Origin: CAKSST01 sp045535505
Lineage (GTDB): Bacteria; Bacillota; Clostridia; Oscillospirales; Acutalibacteraceae
Assembly (NCBI GenBank): GCA_045535505.1
Contig: JAZSLU010000046.1
Coordinates: forward strand, 1 to 19,100
Direction: 5' to 3'
DNA: 19,100 nt
The position numbers and the translations under genes were made by a program. Position 1 is the first letter of the stretch, and each line of letters begins with the position of its first letter. The notes under the pieces were generated by a model. It did no database searches and was not told where the DNA came from. It worked only from the letters and a program-made list of their open reading frames with translations. Below, piece by piece: positions 1-7,273 of the stretch.

Positions 1-170
1 AGTTTGGTGATAATCCCGAAGCAATGAAACAAGCGGGAATTGTGTATGCTACCGACCAGATTATTGATTTGTTTGCAAACGGTATTACAAACGTACACGT
101 TTATTCAATGAACAAACCAGACGTTGCAAAGAAAATTAAAGAAAACTTATCAGACATTTTGGGAAAATGA
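1..170 (+). CDS. metF: Methylenetetrahydrofolate reductase, C-terminal end (partial)
   Basis: The reading frame is open from base 3 and gives 55 residues before the TGA at 168-170. The 5' part lies outside the window. The tail contains AGIVYATDQIIDLF and GITNVHVYSMNKP, which match the last strand and helices of the MetF TIM barrel, where the C terminus typically reads 'G(V/I)xxxHxYxMN'. MetF reduces 5,10-methylenetetrahydrofolate to 5-methyltetrahydrofolate, the methyl donor for MetH encoded two genes downstream. Its stop codon overlaps the next start in an ATGA, so the genes are probably translationally coupled. The family call rests on a short fragment plus the context, so the active site cannot be checked. 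Confidence 0.85.
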   Translation, partial: FGDNPEAMKQAGIVYATDQIIDLFANGITNVHVYSMNKPDVAKKIKENLSDILGK

Positions 171-766
171 GCATAATGGTTTTAACAAAGGTTTACACGG
201 CACCTGCGATAAACAAAAAAGAAATATTGCGGTATGCGGGTTGCAAACAGACATGCCAAGAACTTGATGGAATAATTGAAAATTGCATAAATGAAATTGC
301 AAATAAACTCACCTATAAGGTTTGTTACATCGTATTGGATGTGCAAATTGAAAATGGGGAGTGTGATTTTGGCTTATTCGGTACAGTTTCAAAAAGCCTT
401 GCAAAGAATTTATGCGGTTGTAAAAAGTGCATTCTTTTTGCGGCAACCATAGGTGTCGAAATTGATAGAATAATTGCAAAATACAATCGTCTTGAACCGT
501 CTAAAGCGCTGTTTTTTCAGGCAATAGGTGCAGAAAGGGTAGAAACCTTGTGCAATATGGTTTGTGATGATTTTAAAAAGCAATTTGGCAACCTTCGGCC
601 ACGCTTTAGCCCGGGATTTGGTGATTTAGGCTTAAATATTCAAAAGCAGATTATAAGCCTGCTTGACTGCACAAGACGTATTGGAATAACGCTTAATGAC
701 AGTTTGTTGATGTCGCCTTCAAAGTCGGTTACGGCTTTTGTTGGCATAAAGGATGAAAGTTTATGA
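167..766 (+). CDS. Stand-alone methionine synthase activation protein (MetH activation domain)
   Basis: This 199-residue soluble protein resembles the AdoMet-binding reactivation domain that forms the C terminus of long MetH enzymes. The diagnostic stretch is residues 144-153 (RPRFSPGFGD), followed by a helix with IQKQIISLL and then GITLNDSLLMSPSKSVTAFVGI. This is the usual R-P-x-x-S-P-G-[FY] loop that binds AdoMet, followed by the 'L..S.mM.P.KSvTa..G' end of the domain. Known role: when the cob(I)alamin cofactor is oxidised, this domain supports its reductive methylation with AdoMet. The gene overlaps metF by 4 bp at its start and metH by 4 bp at its end, and the MetH here lacks this domain, so the two presumably act in trans. 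The electron donor (flavodoxin or other) is not encoded nearby. Several cysteines in the N-terminal half (for example CGCKKC) are visible, but no function can be assigned to them. Confidence 0.88.
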   Translation: MSIMVLTKVYTAPAINKKEILRYAGCKQTCQELDGIIENCINEIANKLTYKVCYIVLDVQIENGECDFGLFGTVSKSLAKNLCGCKKCILFAATIGVEIDRIIAKYNRLEPSKALFFQAIGAERVETLCNMVCDDFKKQFGNLRPRFSPGFGDLGLNIQKQIISLLDCTRRIGITLNDSLLMSPSKSVTAFVGIKDESL

Positions 767-3156
767 GTTTTAAAGAGTTTTTAAAACATAATATTGTTAT
801 GCTTGACGGCGGTTTTGGCACCATGCTGCAAAGCCGTGGATTACAGCCGGGGGAACATCCTGAAAGATGGAATTTAACCCATGCTGACGTTATAATCGAA
901 ATTCACAAGAGTTATTTTGATGCGGGCAGCAACGTTGTGTGTACAAACACTTTTGGCGCAAATGCTTTAAAATTCGAAGAGAGTGAACTGGAGCAGATTA
1001 TTACTGCTGCGGTTAGTAACGCAAATGCGGCAAGAGAGAACAGTATATCTGATAAGCCTAAATTTATTGCGCTTGATATTGGCCCTTTGGGAAAATTGCT
1101 TTCACCCTTGGGCGATTTAGAATTTGAAAAAGCAGTCGAGGCTTTTGCAAAGACAGTAAAAATTGGCGCAAGGTGCGGCGTTGATTTAGTTGTTGTTGAA
1201 ACAATGAACGACAGTTATGAAACCAAGGCGGCGTTACTTGCGGTTAAAGAAAACTGCAGTTTGCCTGTTATTGTTTCTAACGTTTACGGCGAGGATGGCA
1301 AACTGATGACCGGTGCAACACCCGAAACAATGGTTGCTATGTTAGAGGGTATGGATGCTGATGCAATTGGTGCAAACTGTTCATTAGGACCAAAACAGTT
1401 GAGTGACGTTGCAAAACGTTTGATTGCTTGTGCATCGGTGCCTGTTGTGTTAAAACCTAATGCGGGTTTGCCCAAAGCGGTGGACGGCAAAACTGTTTTT
1501 GACATTGATGCAAATGAGTTTGCGCTTGAGGTTTGCAAAATTGTAAAACAAGGTGTTCGTGTTGTTGGCGGATGTTGCGGCACAACACCTGAATATATAA
1601 GTAAACTAAATGAGTTGGTTTGTAACCAAAAACCTTTACCGATTGAGAAAAAAAGTTTTACTGTTGTTTCGTCATACTCTCACGCTGTTAAGTTTGGCAA
1701 CGTTCCGTTACTTATTGGAGAGCGAATTAACCCAACGGGCAAAAAGCGTTTTAAGCAGGCTTTGCTTGAAAACGACATAAACTATATTCTTGACGAGGGT
1801 GTAAACCAGCAAGAAAAGGGTGTACATATTCTTGATGTTAACGTAGGTTTACCTGATATTGATGAGCCGAAAATGTTAGAGACTACCGTTAAAGAACTGC
1901 AGGCGGTAAGCAACTTGCCTTTGCAGATTGATACTTCTAACGTTGTTGCGATGGAAAAGGCCTTGCGCATTTATAACGGTAAGGCTATGGTTAACTCTGT
2001 TAACGGTAAACGCGAAAGTATGGAGCAAATTTTTCCGCTTGTTAAAAAGTATGGCGGTGTAGTTGTTGCGTTAACTCTTGATGAAAACGGCATTCCTGCT
2101 GATGCAAACGGCAGAGTTGAGATTGCCAAAAAAATTCTTGACTGTGCAACTGATTACGGTATTGACAAAAAGGATATTGTTTTTGATGCGCTTGCTATGA
2201 CAGTAAGTGCCGATAATAAGTCGGCAGGTGTTACATTAGAGGCGCTTTACAGAATAAAGACCGAGCTTGGTTGTCATACATCGCTGGGTGTATCAAACGT
2301 TTCTTTTGGGTTGCCTTGCCGCGATGCCATTAACAGCACGTTTTTTGCAATGTGTTTGCAAAACGGCATGAGTGCTGCTATTATGAACCCTTATTCTGCC
2401 GATATGATGCGGGTCTATCATGCGTATAAGGCACTTGCGGGGCTTGATGATAACTGTGCCGAATATATTGATGCGGCACAGAGTTTTACTGTAAGCACTG
2501 TTGCCGATATTGCGAAAAAAACATCTGATTTACAGGGCGAATCGCCACTTTCGCAGGCAATTATCAAAGGTTTTAAGGATAATGCTAAAAGCATTACAAA
2601 GCAGTTGCTTAAAAGCGCTGAACCACTTGATATTGTTAACAATGAAATAATTCCTGCACTTAATACTGTTGGTGAGGGTTTTGAGAAAAAGACGGTTTAT
2701 CTGCCACAGTTGCTTATGAGTGCTGAAGCGGCAAAAAGCGCATTTGAACAGATTAAGTCTGCTATGGCGCAAAGCAAAAACGAGCAAGATAAAGGGATGG
2801 TTGTTATTGCGACCGTTAAGGGTGACATACACGATATTGGCAAAAATATTGTAAAGCTGTTGCTTGAAAATTATGGCTATAAAGTGGTTGATTTAGGTAA
2901 GGATGTTGAACCACAAGCTGTTGTTGATGCGGTTGTGAAAACGGGTGCAAAAATGGTGGGACTTAGTGCGTTAATGACAACTACCGTACCCGCTATGGAA
3001 GAAACCATTAAATTGATTAAAGTCAAAGCACCAAAATGTAAGGTGATTGTCGGCGGTGCGGTGTTGAACAAAGAGTATGCCCAAAAAATTGGTGCCGATA
3101 TGTATGCTAAAGATGCAATGGGAGCCGTTCGTTATGCACAGACGGTTATAGATTAG
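763..3156 (+). CDS. metH: Cobalamin-dependent methionine synthase lacking the activation domain
   Basis: This 797-residue enzyme transfers the methyl group of 5-methyltetrahydrofolate to homocysteine through methylcobalamin. Domains in order: homocysteine-binding barrel (about 1-295) with the zinc ligands C206 (GANCSLGP) and C271-C272 (GGCCGTTP); pterin-binding barrel (about 315-565, starting near LLIGERINPTGKK); four-helix B12 cap (about 590-675); B12-binding Rossmann domain (about 680-797). The Rossmann domain holds D688-x-H690-x-x-G693, with H690 the lower axial cobalt ligand, S735 in GLSALMTTT, and G764-G765. The usual roughly 1200-residue MetH continues with an activation domain. Here the protein ends after the B12 domain and that function is supplied by the preceding gene. 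The start ATG lies in the ATGA overlap with that gene. The gene ends 16 bp before a strong terminator. Confidence 0.97.
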   Translation: MSFKEFLKHNIVMLDGGFGTMLQSRGLQPGEHPERWNLTHADVIIEIHKSYFDAGSNVVCTNTFGANALKFEESELEQIITAAVSNANAARENSISDKPKFIALDIGPLGKLLSPLGDLEFEKAVEAFAKTVKIGARCGVDLVVVETMNDSYETKAALLAVKENCSLPVIVSNVYGEDGKLMTGATPETMVAMLEGMDADAIGANCSLGPKQLSDVAKRLIACASVPVVLKPNAGLPKAVDGKTVFDIDANEFALEVCKIVKQGVRVVGGCCGTTPEYISKLNELVCNQKPLPIEKKSFTVVSSYSHAVKFGNVPLLIGERINPTGKKRFKQALLENDINYILDEGVNQQEKGVHILDVNVGLPDIDEPKMLETTVKELQAVSNLPLQIDTSNVVAMEKALRIYNGKAMVNSVNGKRESMEQIFPLVKKYGGVVVALTLDENGIPADANGRVEIAKKILDCATDYGIDKKDIVFDALAMTVSADNKSAGVTLEALYRIKTELGCHTSLGVSNVSFGLPCRDAINSTFFAMCLQNGMSAAIMNPYSADMMRVYHAYKALAGLDDNCAEYIDAAQSFTVSTVADIAKKTSDLQGESPLSQAIIKGFKDNAKSITKQLLKSAEPLDIVNNEIIPALNTVGEGFEKKTVYLPQLLMSAEAAKSAFEQIKSAMAQSKNEQDKGMVVIATVKGDIHDIGKNIVKLLLENYGYKVVDLGKDVEPQAVVDAVVKTGAKMVGLSALMTTTVPAMEETIKLIKVKAPKCKVIVGGAVLNKEYAQKIGADMYAKDAMGAVRYAQTVID

Positions 3157-3172
3157 TTAAATTGTTTATTAC

Positions 3173-3211
3173 AAAAAAGACAGAGAATGTTATTCATTCT
3201 CTGTCTTTTTT
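3173..3211. terminator. Bidirectional intrinsic terminator between metH and the convergent HEPN-like gene
   Basis: GACAGAGAATG (3179-3189) pairs perfectly with CATTCTCTGTC (3195-3205) around a TTATT loop. It is flanked by A6 on the left and T6 on the right, so each strand has a stem followed by a U-run. It lies just after the metH stop and its T-run contains the stop of the minus-strand gene, so it can end both convergent transcripts. Confidence 0.92.
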
Positions 3212-3653
3212 ATGCTTTTGCTATTATGATGATAACTGCAATGATGACGGCGAGTGCCAAAACAAAAGCGGTGTAAAAGAAAATTGCAAAGCGGCTTGGA
3301 CGAGTGCTTTGTTTTGGTTTTGCCTTTTTGTTAAGACGCTGCAATATTGATATGGGATCATCTTTATTGATGATTTTTAGCTTAAAGCTTTTAATCCAAT
3401 CAACATCAGCTTGCGTGCACATTTGCATATCAAGTGTGCCGACTTCGTGTGATAGTTTGTTGCGGATATGTCGCAAATTTATAAGGCGGGATAAAAATGC
3501 GCTCCATCCGGAAACTTTTGCGCTTTCATCGAAGGGAATTGCTTTCATTGCATCTATGTAGTTTGTTATGCCTTTATCTGATGCATATATTTGTTTGCAG
3601 ACATTGTCAGCATCCTTATATGCTTCTAAAAAAATGTGGTTTATATTGCCCAT
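3210..3653 (-). CDS. Small HEPN-like protein with C-terminal transmembrane anchor, function unknown
   Basis: This is a 147-residue protein. The N-terminal part (1-95) looks all-helical and contains R61-H-I-R64-N65-K-L-S-H69, which fits the R-[N/D/H]-x3-H motif of HEPN-superfamily proteins (many are RNases in toxin-antitoxin, abortive infection or RNA-processing systems). A lysine- and proline-containing linker (about 107-120) leads to one strongly hydrophobic helix (about 122-145), so the helical domain would face the cytoplasm if this is a tail anchor. The ATG is supported by GGAG (3662-3665 on the minus strand) 8 nt upstream, and a good SigA-type promoter precedes it. It is monocistronic, transcribed against both neighbours, and has no obvious nucleotidyltransferase or antitoxin partner. 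The motif is seen; the superfamily assignment is an inference from one motif plus predicted helicity. It could also be a non-catalytic helical domain. Confidence 0.8.
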   Translation of the reverse strand: MGNINHIFLEAYKDADNVCKQIYASDKGITNYIDAMKAIPFDESAKVSGWSAFLSRLINLRHIRNKLSHEVGTLDMQMCTQADVDWIKSFKLKIINKDDPISILQRLNKKAKPKQSTRPSRFAIFFYTAFVLALAVIIAVIIIIAKA

Positions 3654-3685
3654 ATGTTGTGCTCCATTAAGTATTATTAGTTTAT

Positions 3686-3714
3686 ATTATAGTGCAGAGA
3701 TATTTAAAAATCAA
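3686..3714 (-). promoter_or_regulatory. SigA-type promoter of the HEPN-like gene
   Basis: Reading the minus strand, TTGATT (3709-3714) is followed by a 17-bp spacer and a perfect TATAAT (3686-3691). Transcription would start near 3679, about 26 nt before the ATG at 3653. The position, spacing and downstream ribosome binding site agree with vegetative expression independent of the sporulation operon on the other side. Confidence 0.7.
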
Positions 3715-3722
3715 TTATAAAA

Positions 3723-3752
3723 GTAATACCTTTGCAAAGGGCGACATAAAAT
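3723..3752 (+). promoter_or_regulatory. Candidate SigE promoter of the spoIIIA operon
   Basis: CATAAAAT (3745-3752) differs from the SigE -10 consensus CATACAAT at one base. An ATA core (3726-3728, in GTAATAC) lies 16 bp upstream, as expected for a SigE -35. The start site would fall near 3759. This fits the known SigE control of spoIIIA in Bacillus and Clostridia. No TTGACA/TATAAT pair for SigA was found on this strand here. Confidence 0.5.
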
Positions 3753-3774
3753 TAAACATATGGGGGACAAGCAA

Positions 3775-4680
3775 ATGACACAACAAAGTTTTGACAGCGC
3801 GGTTTGTTTGTTGCCGCAAAATTTACAAGGGTTTCTGTACTGTTTGCCAAAAGAAGTTAAACAGACGGCACAGGAAATTAGACTGCGGGTTAACAAACCG
3901 TTACAACTTACGGTTGACGGTTTACCCTTTTGGGTTGACAAAACCGGTGCGTATAGAGCAAGACCGTCGGTGCCGTACATAATTACAAAAGAGCAGATTG
4001 ATGCGGCTTTTATGGTGCTTTGCGAAAACTCGGTTTACTCGCACGAGGAGGAAATTAAGCAAGGTTTTATTGCTTTGCAATATGGGCATAGGGCAGGTGT
4101 ATGCGGAACCTATACAAAAAGCGGAGTGGTTAAAGATGTTAGCAGTATCAACATAAGAATTGCACGGCAAATTATTGGTTGTGCCGACAAGGCGATACGG
4201 GAGTTTGACAACAAAGGGATATTGATAGCCGGGCCGCCCGCAAGCGGCAAAACGACCTTACTTCGCGATATGGTTCGTCAGTTGTCGCTCGAATATTCTT
4301 TAAGAATTGCTGTTATTGATACACGCTTTGAGATTGCGGCGAGTGTTGGTGGGGTTGCAATAAACGATTTGGGTGATACGGTTGATGTTTTGAGCGGTTA
4401 TGAAAAAGCGTATGGTATTGAGGTTGCTGTAAGAACGCTAAATCCTCAGGTTGTGGTTTTTGACGAGTTTGGAAATCAAAGCGAAACAGAGGCGGTTGCT
4501 TTGGCGCTCAACTGCGGCGTTGCAGTAATTGCAACCGTACATGCGGGAAACAAAGCAGAGTTGCTTTGCAATAAAAAGGTTGAGGCTTTACGCAAGACGG
4601 GTGCTTTTTCGAAGGTGATTATGCTACCGCAAAAGATTGGCGAAGAATTTGAAGTTTTGGTGGATGAGGCATTTGTTTAA
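3775..4680 (+). CDS. spoIIIAA: Stage III sporulation protein AA, AAA-type ATPase
   Basis: This 301-residue cytoplasmic ATPase of the SpoIIIA channel has a Walker A motif G153-PPASGKTT-161 and a Walker B motif VVVF-D230-E231-F-G, plus the VIDTRFEIA segment between them. It resembles the secretion-ATPase family and is thought to power the mother cell-to-forespore channel. An in-frame ATG also exists at 3760, but it has no ribosome binding site and coincides with the predicted transcription start. GGGGGA (3762-3767) stands 7 nt before the ATG at 3775, so that start is preferred. Its 3' end overlaps spoIIIAB by 17 bp. First gene of an eight-gene operon in the standard AA-AH order. Confidence 0.95.
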   Translation: MTQQSFDSAVCLLPQNLQGFLYCLPKEVKQTAQEIRLRVNKPLQLTVDGLPFWVDKTGAYRARPSVPYIITKEQIDAAFMVLCENSVYSHEEEIKQGFIALQYGHRAGVCGTYTKSGVVKDVSSINIRIARQIIGCADKAIREFDNKGILIAGPPASGKTTLLRDMVRQLSLEYSLRIAVIDTRFEIAASVGGVAINDLGDTVDVLSGYEKAYGIEVAVRTLNPQVVVFDEFGNQSETEAVALALNCGVAVIATVHAGNKAELLCNKKVEALRKTGAFSKVIMLPQKIGEEFEVLVDEAFV

Positions 4681-5125
4681 GGTTGTTGGTATTATTTTGA
4701 TTGTTTTTGCATCTTATTTATGTGGAAACAGTATGGCAATAAGGCTTTCAAACAGAGCAAAAGCGTTAAAAAGTGTGGCGCAACTTTGTAGGTTTGCGGC
4801 AGAAAAAATTAGGCTTTTTGCGACACCTGTTGAAAAAATTTTATGTGAGGCACAAAGCCAATATGCTGAACTTGAGTTTCTATGCGGTTATCCTGAAATT
4901 TTGCCTGATTATCCGTTTAATGCAGTAGAACGTGAAACTATAAAAGCATTTTTTTGCGGACTTGGTGCGAGTGACGTATGCGGTCAGGTGAAATATTGCG
5001 AGGGATATGCATTACAGTTTGAACGAATGGCGAGTGACGTAAAGGCTCAATGTGATGGAAAAAACAAGCTTTATAGAGTGCTCGGCCTTTTTTGTGGAAT
5101 TTGTATTGCAGTAATTTTAGTGTAG
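4664..5125 (+). CDS. spoIIIAB: Stage III sporulation protein AB
   Basis: This 153-residue protein has an N-terminal membrane helix (about 5-21), a helical cytoplasmic or periplasmic body with the conserved RLSNRAKAL..VAQLCRFAAEKI segment, and a C-terminal hydrophobic helix (LYRVLGLFCGICIAVILV). The layout resembles type II secretion GspF-like half-proteins, to which SpoIIIAB is related. The ATG at 4664 gives the usual family N terminus (charged residues then a membrane helix). A TTG at 4637 in frame would add nine residues, but it has no better ribosome binding site. The start lies inside spoIIIAA, so translation is probably coupled. Identity rests on position between AA and AC and on the fold layout. 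Confidence 0.9.
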   Translation: MRHLFKVVGIILIVFASYLCGNSMAIRLSNRAKALKSVAQLCRFAAEKIRLFATPVEKILCEAQSQYAELEFLCGYPEILPDYPFNAVERETIKAFFCGLGASDVCGQVKYCEGYALQFERMASDVKAQCDGKNKLYRVLGLFCGICIAVILV

Positions 5126-5139
5126 ATTTTGGTGATAGT

Positions 5140-5334
5140 ATGGATGTTGATTTTATTTTTAAGGTTGCCGCGATAGGCATTATTGTTACAGTGCTTAATC
5201 AACTGCTTGTACGTTCGGGACGGGAAGAACAAGCAATGTTGACTACTTTGGCGGGACTTGTTGTTGTGCTGATGATGTTAGTGCAAAGCATTGGAGATTT
5301 GTTTTCGACTGTTAAATCAGTTTTTGGGTTATAG
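5140..5334 (+). CDS. spoIIIAC: Stage III sporulation protein AC
   Basis: This 64-residue membrane protein has two hydrophobic helices (about 3-21 and 33-51) separated by the conserved LLVRSGREEQA loop. Family members are usually about 65-70 residues. A TTG-initiated version from 5092 would add 16 polar residues that overlap spoIIIAB and do not look like the family. The ATG at 5140 follows GGTGA (5131-5135). It is part of the integral-membrane core of the SpoIIIA channel. Only 3 bp separate its stop from spoIIIAD. Confidence 0.93.
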   Translation: MDVDFIFKVAAIGIIVTVLNQLLVRSGREEQAMLTTLAGLVVVLMMLVQSIGDLFSTVKSVFGL

Positions 5335-5337
5335 ATT

Positions 5338-5724
5338 ATGAACATTACCGTTGTTTTAGCGTTGGCCTTAATTACCGCTGTTTTTGCATTGGTTTTAAAA
5401 GAACAAAGACCTGAGTTTGCACTTGCCGTTTCTGCTGCTGGTGGTTGCGTATTGTTCTTTTTGGTGCTTAAGGGTTTGGTGGCCTATCTTGATGATATTA
5501 GCGGATATTTTTCTAAAACCGGTATTGATAACAGCTATTTTATTGTTATTTTAAAGGCTTTGGGAATTTGCTACATAACACAGTTTGTATCCGATCTTTG
5601 CCGTGACTACGGACAAACCTCGCTGGCGGGCAGGGTTGACCTTGCGGGTAAGTGTTGCATACTTGTTCTGTCGGCACCGCTTATGCAAAGATTGATTGAA
5701 GTGGCGGTTAGATATATTCAATGA
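5338..5724 (+). CDS. spoIIIAD: Stage III sporulation protein AD
   Basis: This 128-residue membrane protein begins with two hydrophobic helices separated by LKEQRPEFAL (helices about 3-20 and 27-48). The central part contains FIVILKALGICYITQFVSDLCRD, the most conserved part of the family, and the C terminus has a further hydrophobic segment. The length matches the usual 125-135 residues. It sits 3 bp after spoIIIAC and overlaps spoIIIAE by an ATGA. It is known to be required, with AC and AE, for the membrane part of the mother-cell complex. Confidence 0.95.
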   Translation: MNITVVLALALITAVFALVLKEQRPEFALAVSAAGGCVLFFLVLKGLVAYLDDISGYFSKTGIDNSYFIVILKALGICYITQFVSDLCRDYGQTSLAGRVDLAGKCCILVLSAPLMQRLIEVAVRYIQ

Positions 5725-6845
5725 AAAAGGTGTTTTATTTTTTAATTTGTGTAACCCTTTTGATTATGTTTTGCAGCTTTTCGGTTTATGCGTTTGATGC
5801 GGGGTTTTATGAGCAACAATATGAAAGCAGCGGTGCCCAGAATTTGGGAGATGAGCTACCGCAAAATGCGCAAGAATTTTTTGATAATTTTGAAATCTCG
5901 CCAAAAGATTATTCATGGCTTGAAGAGTTTGACACCAAAAGCATTTTTGGGGTTATTTTAGAATTTTTAAAGCAGGGTATTAAAAAGCCGTTGGGCGTTT
6001 TTGTGAGCCTTGCGGGTATTGTATTAGTATGTGCGGCGGTTTGCGGTCTTGGTAATATGCGTCTTGTTAGTGATGGGACTATAGATTTTGTTGCAACGCT
6101 TGCTGTTGCGGCGGTCGTACTTGCACCGTTGCACACTACAATAGAAGCTTGTGTAAATGCCATACGGGCAAACGGTAGTTTTATGCTTTCGTTTGTGCCG
6201 ATTTTCACTGCAGTGGTTGCGGCAAACGGACAAGCGGCAACGGCAACAGCAAGTAGTGCGGTTTTGCTTATTGCTGCAGAATTGACTGTGAGCGTAATTG
6301 CCTTTGTTATTATGCCGCTTTGCAGTTGTTATCTTGCTGTTAGTCTTTGTGCGGCTGCGCATCCTTTATTGTCGCGCTCGGAAATAGCAGGCTACATACA
6401 AAAGGCGGCAAACTGGATTTTAGGGTTGACGCTGACGGTTTTTTTAGGAATTTTGAGCGTACAGACCTCTATTTCGAGCGCAACAGACACTATAAGCGAC
6501 CGTGCGGTAAAGTTTGCGGTTGGCTCGGCAGTGCCTGTGGTTGGGGCTTCGGTGAGTGAGGCGTTGGGAACGATTAAAAGCTGTCTTGGTTTGTTGAAAA
6601 CCTCAGTTGGAATTTATGGTGTGATTGCAGTTGCGGTTATGCTGTTGCCGGTGGTTTTAGAACTTGTTTTATGGCGAGCGGGGTTGGCGGGAGGATGTAT
6701 AATTTCGAATTTGTTTGGTTGTCAAAAAATTTCTTCGTTGTTGAAAGCGGTTGATTCGGTGATTGCAATTTTGCTTGGTGTTGTTTTATATAGCATTATC
6801 CTTTTCATAATTGCTCTTACTATTGTGATGAAAGCAGGGGTATAA
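5721..6845 (+). CDS. spoIIIAE: Stage III sporulation protein AE
   Basis: This 374-residue polytopic protein has a cleavable-looking signal sequence (1-24: KK, hydrophobic core, then SVYA). A polar extracytoplasmic stretch (25-85) is followed by about seven or eight hydrophobic segments between 90 and 372. The internal SFMLSFVPIFTAVVAANG and the small-residue-rich helices after it are typical of the family. It is the largest membrane component of the SpoIIIA complex. It shares ATGA with spoIIIAD and TAATG with spoIIIAF, so the coding is continuous. Confidence 0.95.
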   Translation: MKKVFYFLICVTLLIMFCSFSVYAFDAGFYEQQYESSGAQNLGDELPQNAQEFFDNFEISPKDYSWLEEFDTKSIFGVILEFLKQGIKKPLGVFVSLAGIVLVCAAVCGLGNMRLVSDGTIDFVATLAVAAVVLAPLHTTIEACVNAIRANGSFMLSFVPIFTAVVAANGQAATATASSAVLLIAAELTVSVIAFVIMPLCSCYLAVSLCAAAHPLLSRSEIAGYIQKAANWILGLTLTVFLGILSVQTSISSATDTISDRAVKFAVGSAVPVVGASVSEALGTIKSCLGLLKTSVGIYGVIAVAVMLLPVVLELVLWRAGLAGGCIISNLFGCQKISSLLKAVDSVIAILLGVVLYSIILFIIALTIVMKAGV

Positions 6846-7273
6846 TGCAAACAATAAAAAACGTTGCTTTAGTGTTATGCGGTATTTTGGTGGCAACGTC
6901 TTTTGCTTCGTTTTTATTACCTGATTCAAAATATAAAAAGCTTATAAGCTATGTGATAAGTTTGGTGATTGTTTTGAGTGTGGTTGGTGTCTTTAGCAAG
7001 GCTGATTTTGAAATAGAGGTGCCGACTGCGGCAACCAACAATACCCAAAGCCTTGAAAATATGACGGCACAGCAAGCGCAATATATAATTGAGGCTTATT
7101 TATCTGAAAATGGTATAAAGGTGAAAAAAGTTTTATGTTATATGGATATTTTAGATGATGGGGACATAGTTATTAATAAGGTTTGTGTTTATACAGCAAA
7201 GGATGCCGCCGTTGTCAAACAACTTCTTGTTGAAGGGTTTGGCATACAAGAGGTTTATGTGTATGAAGAATAA
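6845..7273 (+). CDS. spoIIIAF: Stage III sporulation protein AF
   Basis: This 142-residue protein has two N-terminal membrane helices (about 5-22 and 32-50) flanking the conserved LLPDSKYKKLISYV motif. A soluble domain (about 65-142) follows, with alternating strand and helix character. In Bacillus the soluble part forms a ring-building-type fold of the SpoIIIA channel. The start uses the TAATG overlap with spoIIIAE. The end overlaps spoIIIAG by 11 bp. Confidence 0.93.
   Translation: MQTIKNVALVLCGILVATSFASFLLPDSKYKKLISYVISLVIVLSVVGVFSKADFEIEVPTAATNNTQSLENMTAQQAQYIIEAYLSENGIKVKKVLCYMDILDDGDIVINKVCVYTAKDAAVVKQLLVEGFGIQEVYVYEE

Noticed and set aside
3162..3350. Plus-strand 62-codon frame after metH
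   Set aside because: It runs through the bidirectional terminator and is antisense to the well-supported HEPN-like gene; it has no ribosome binding site.
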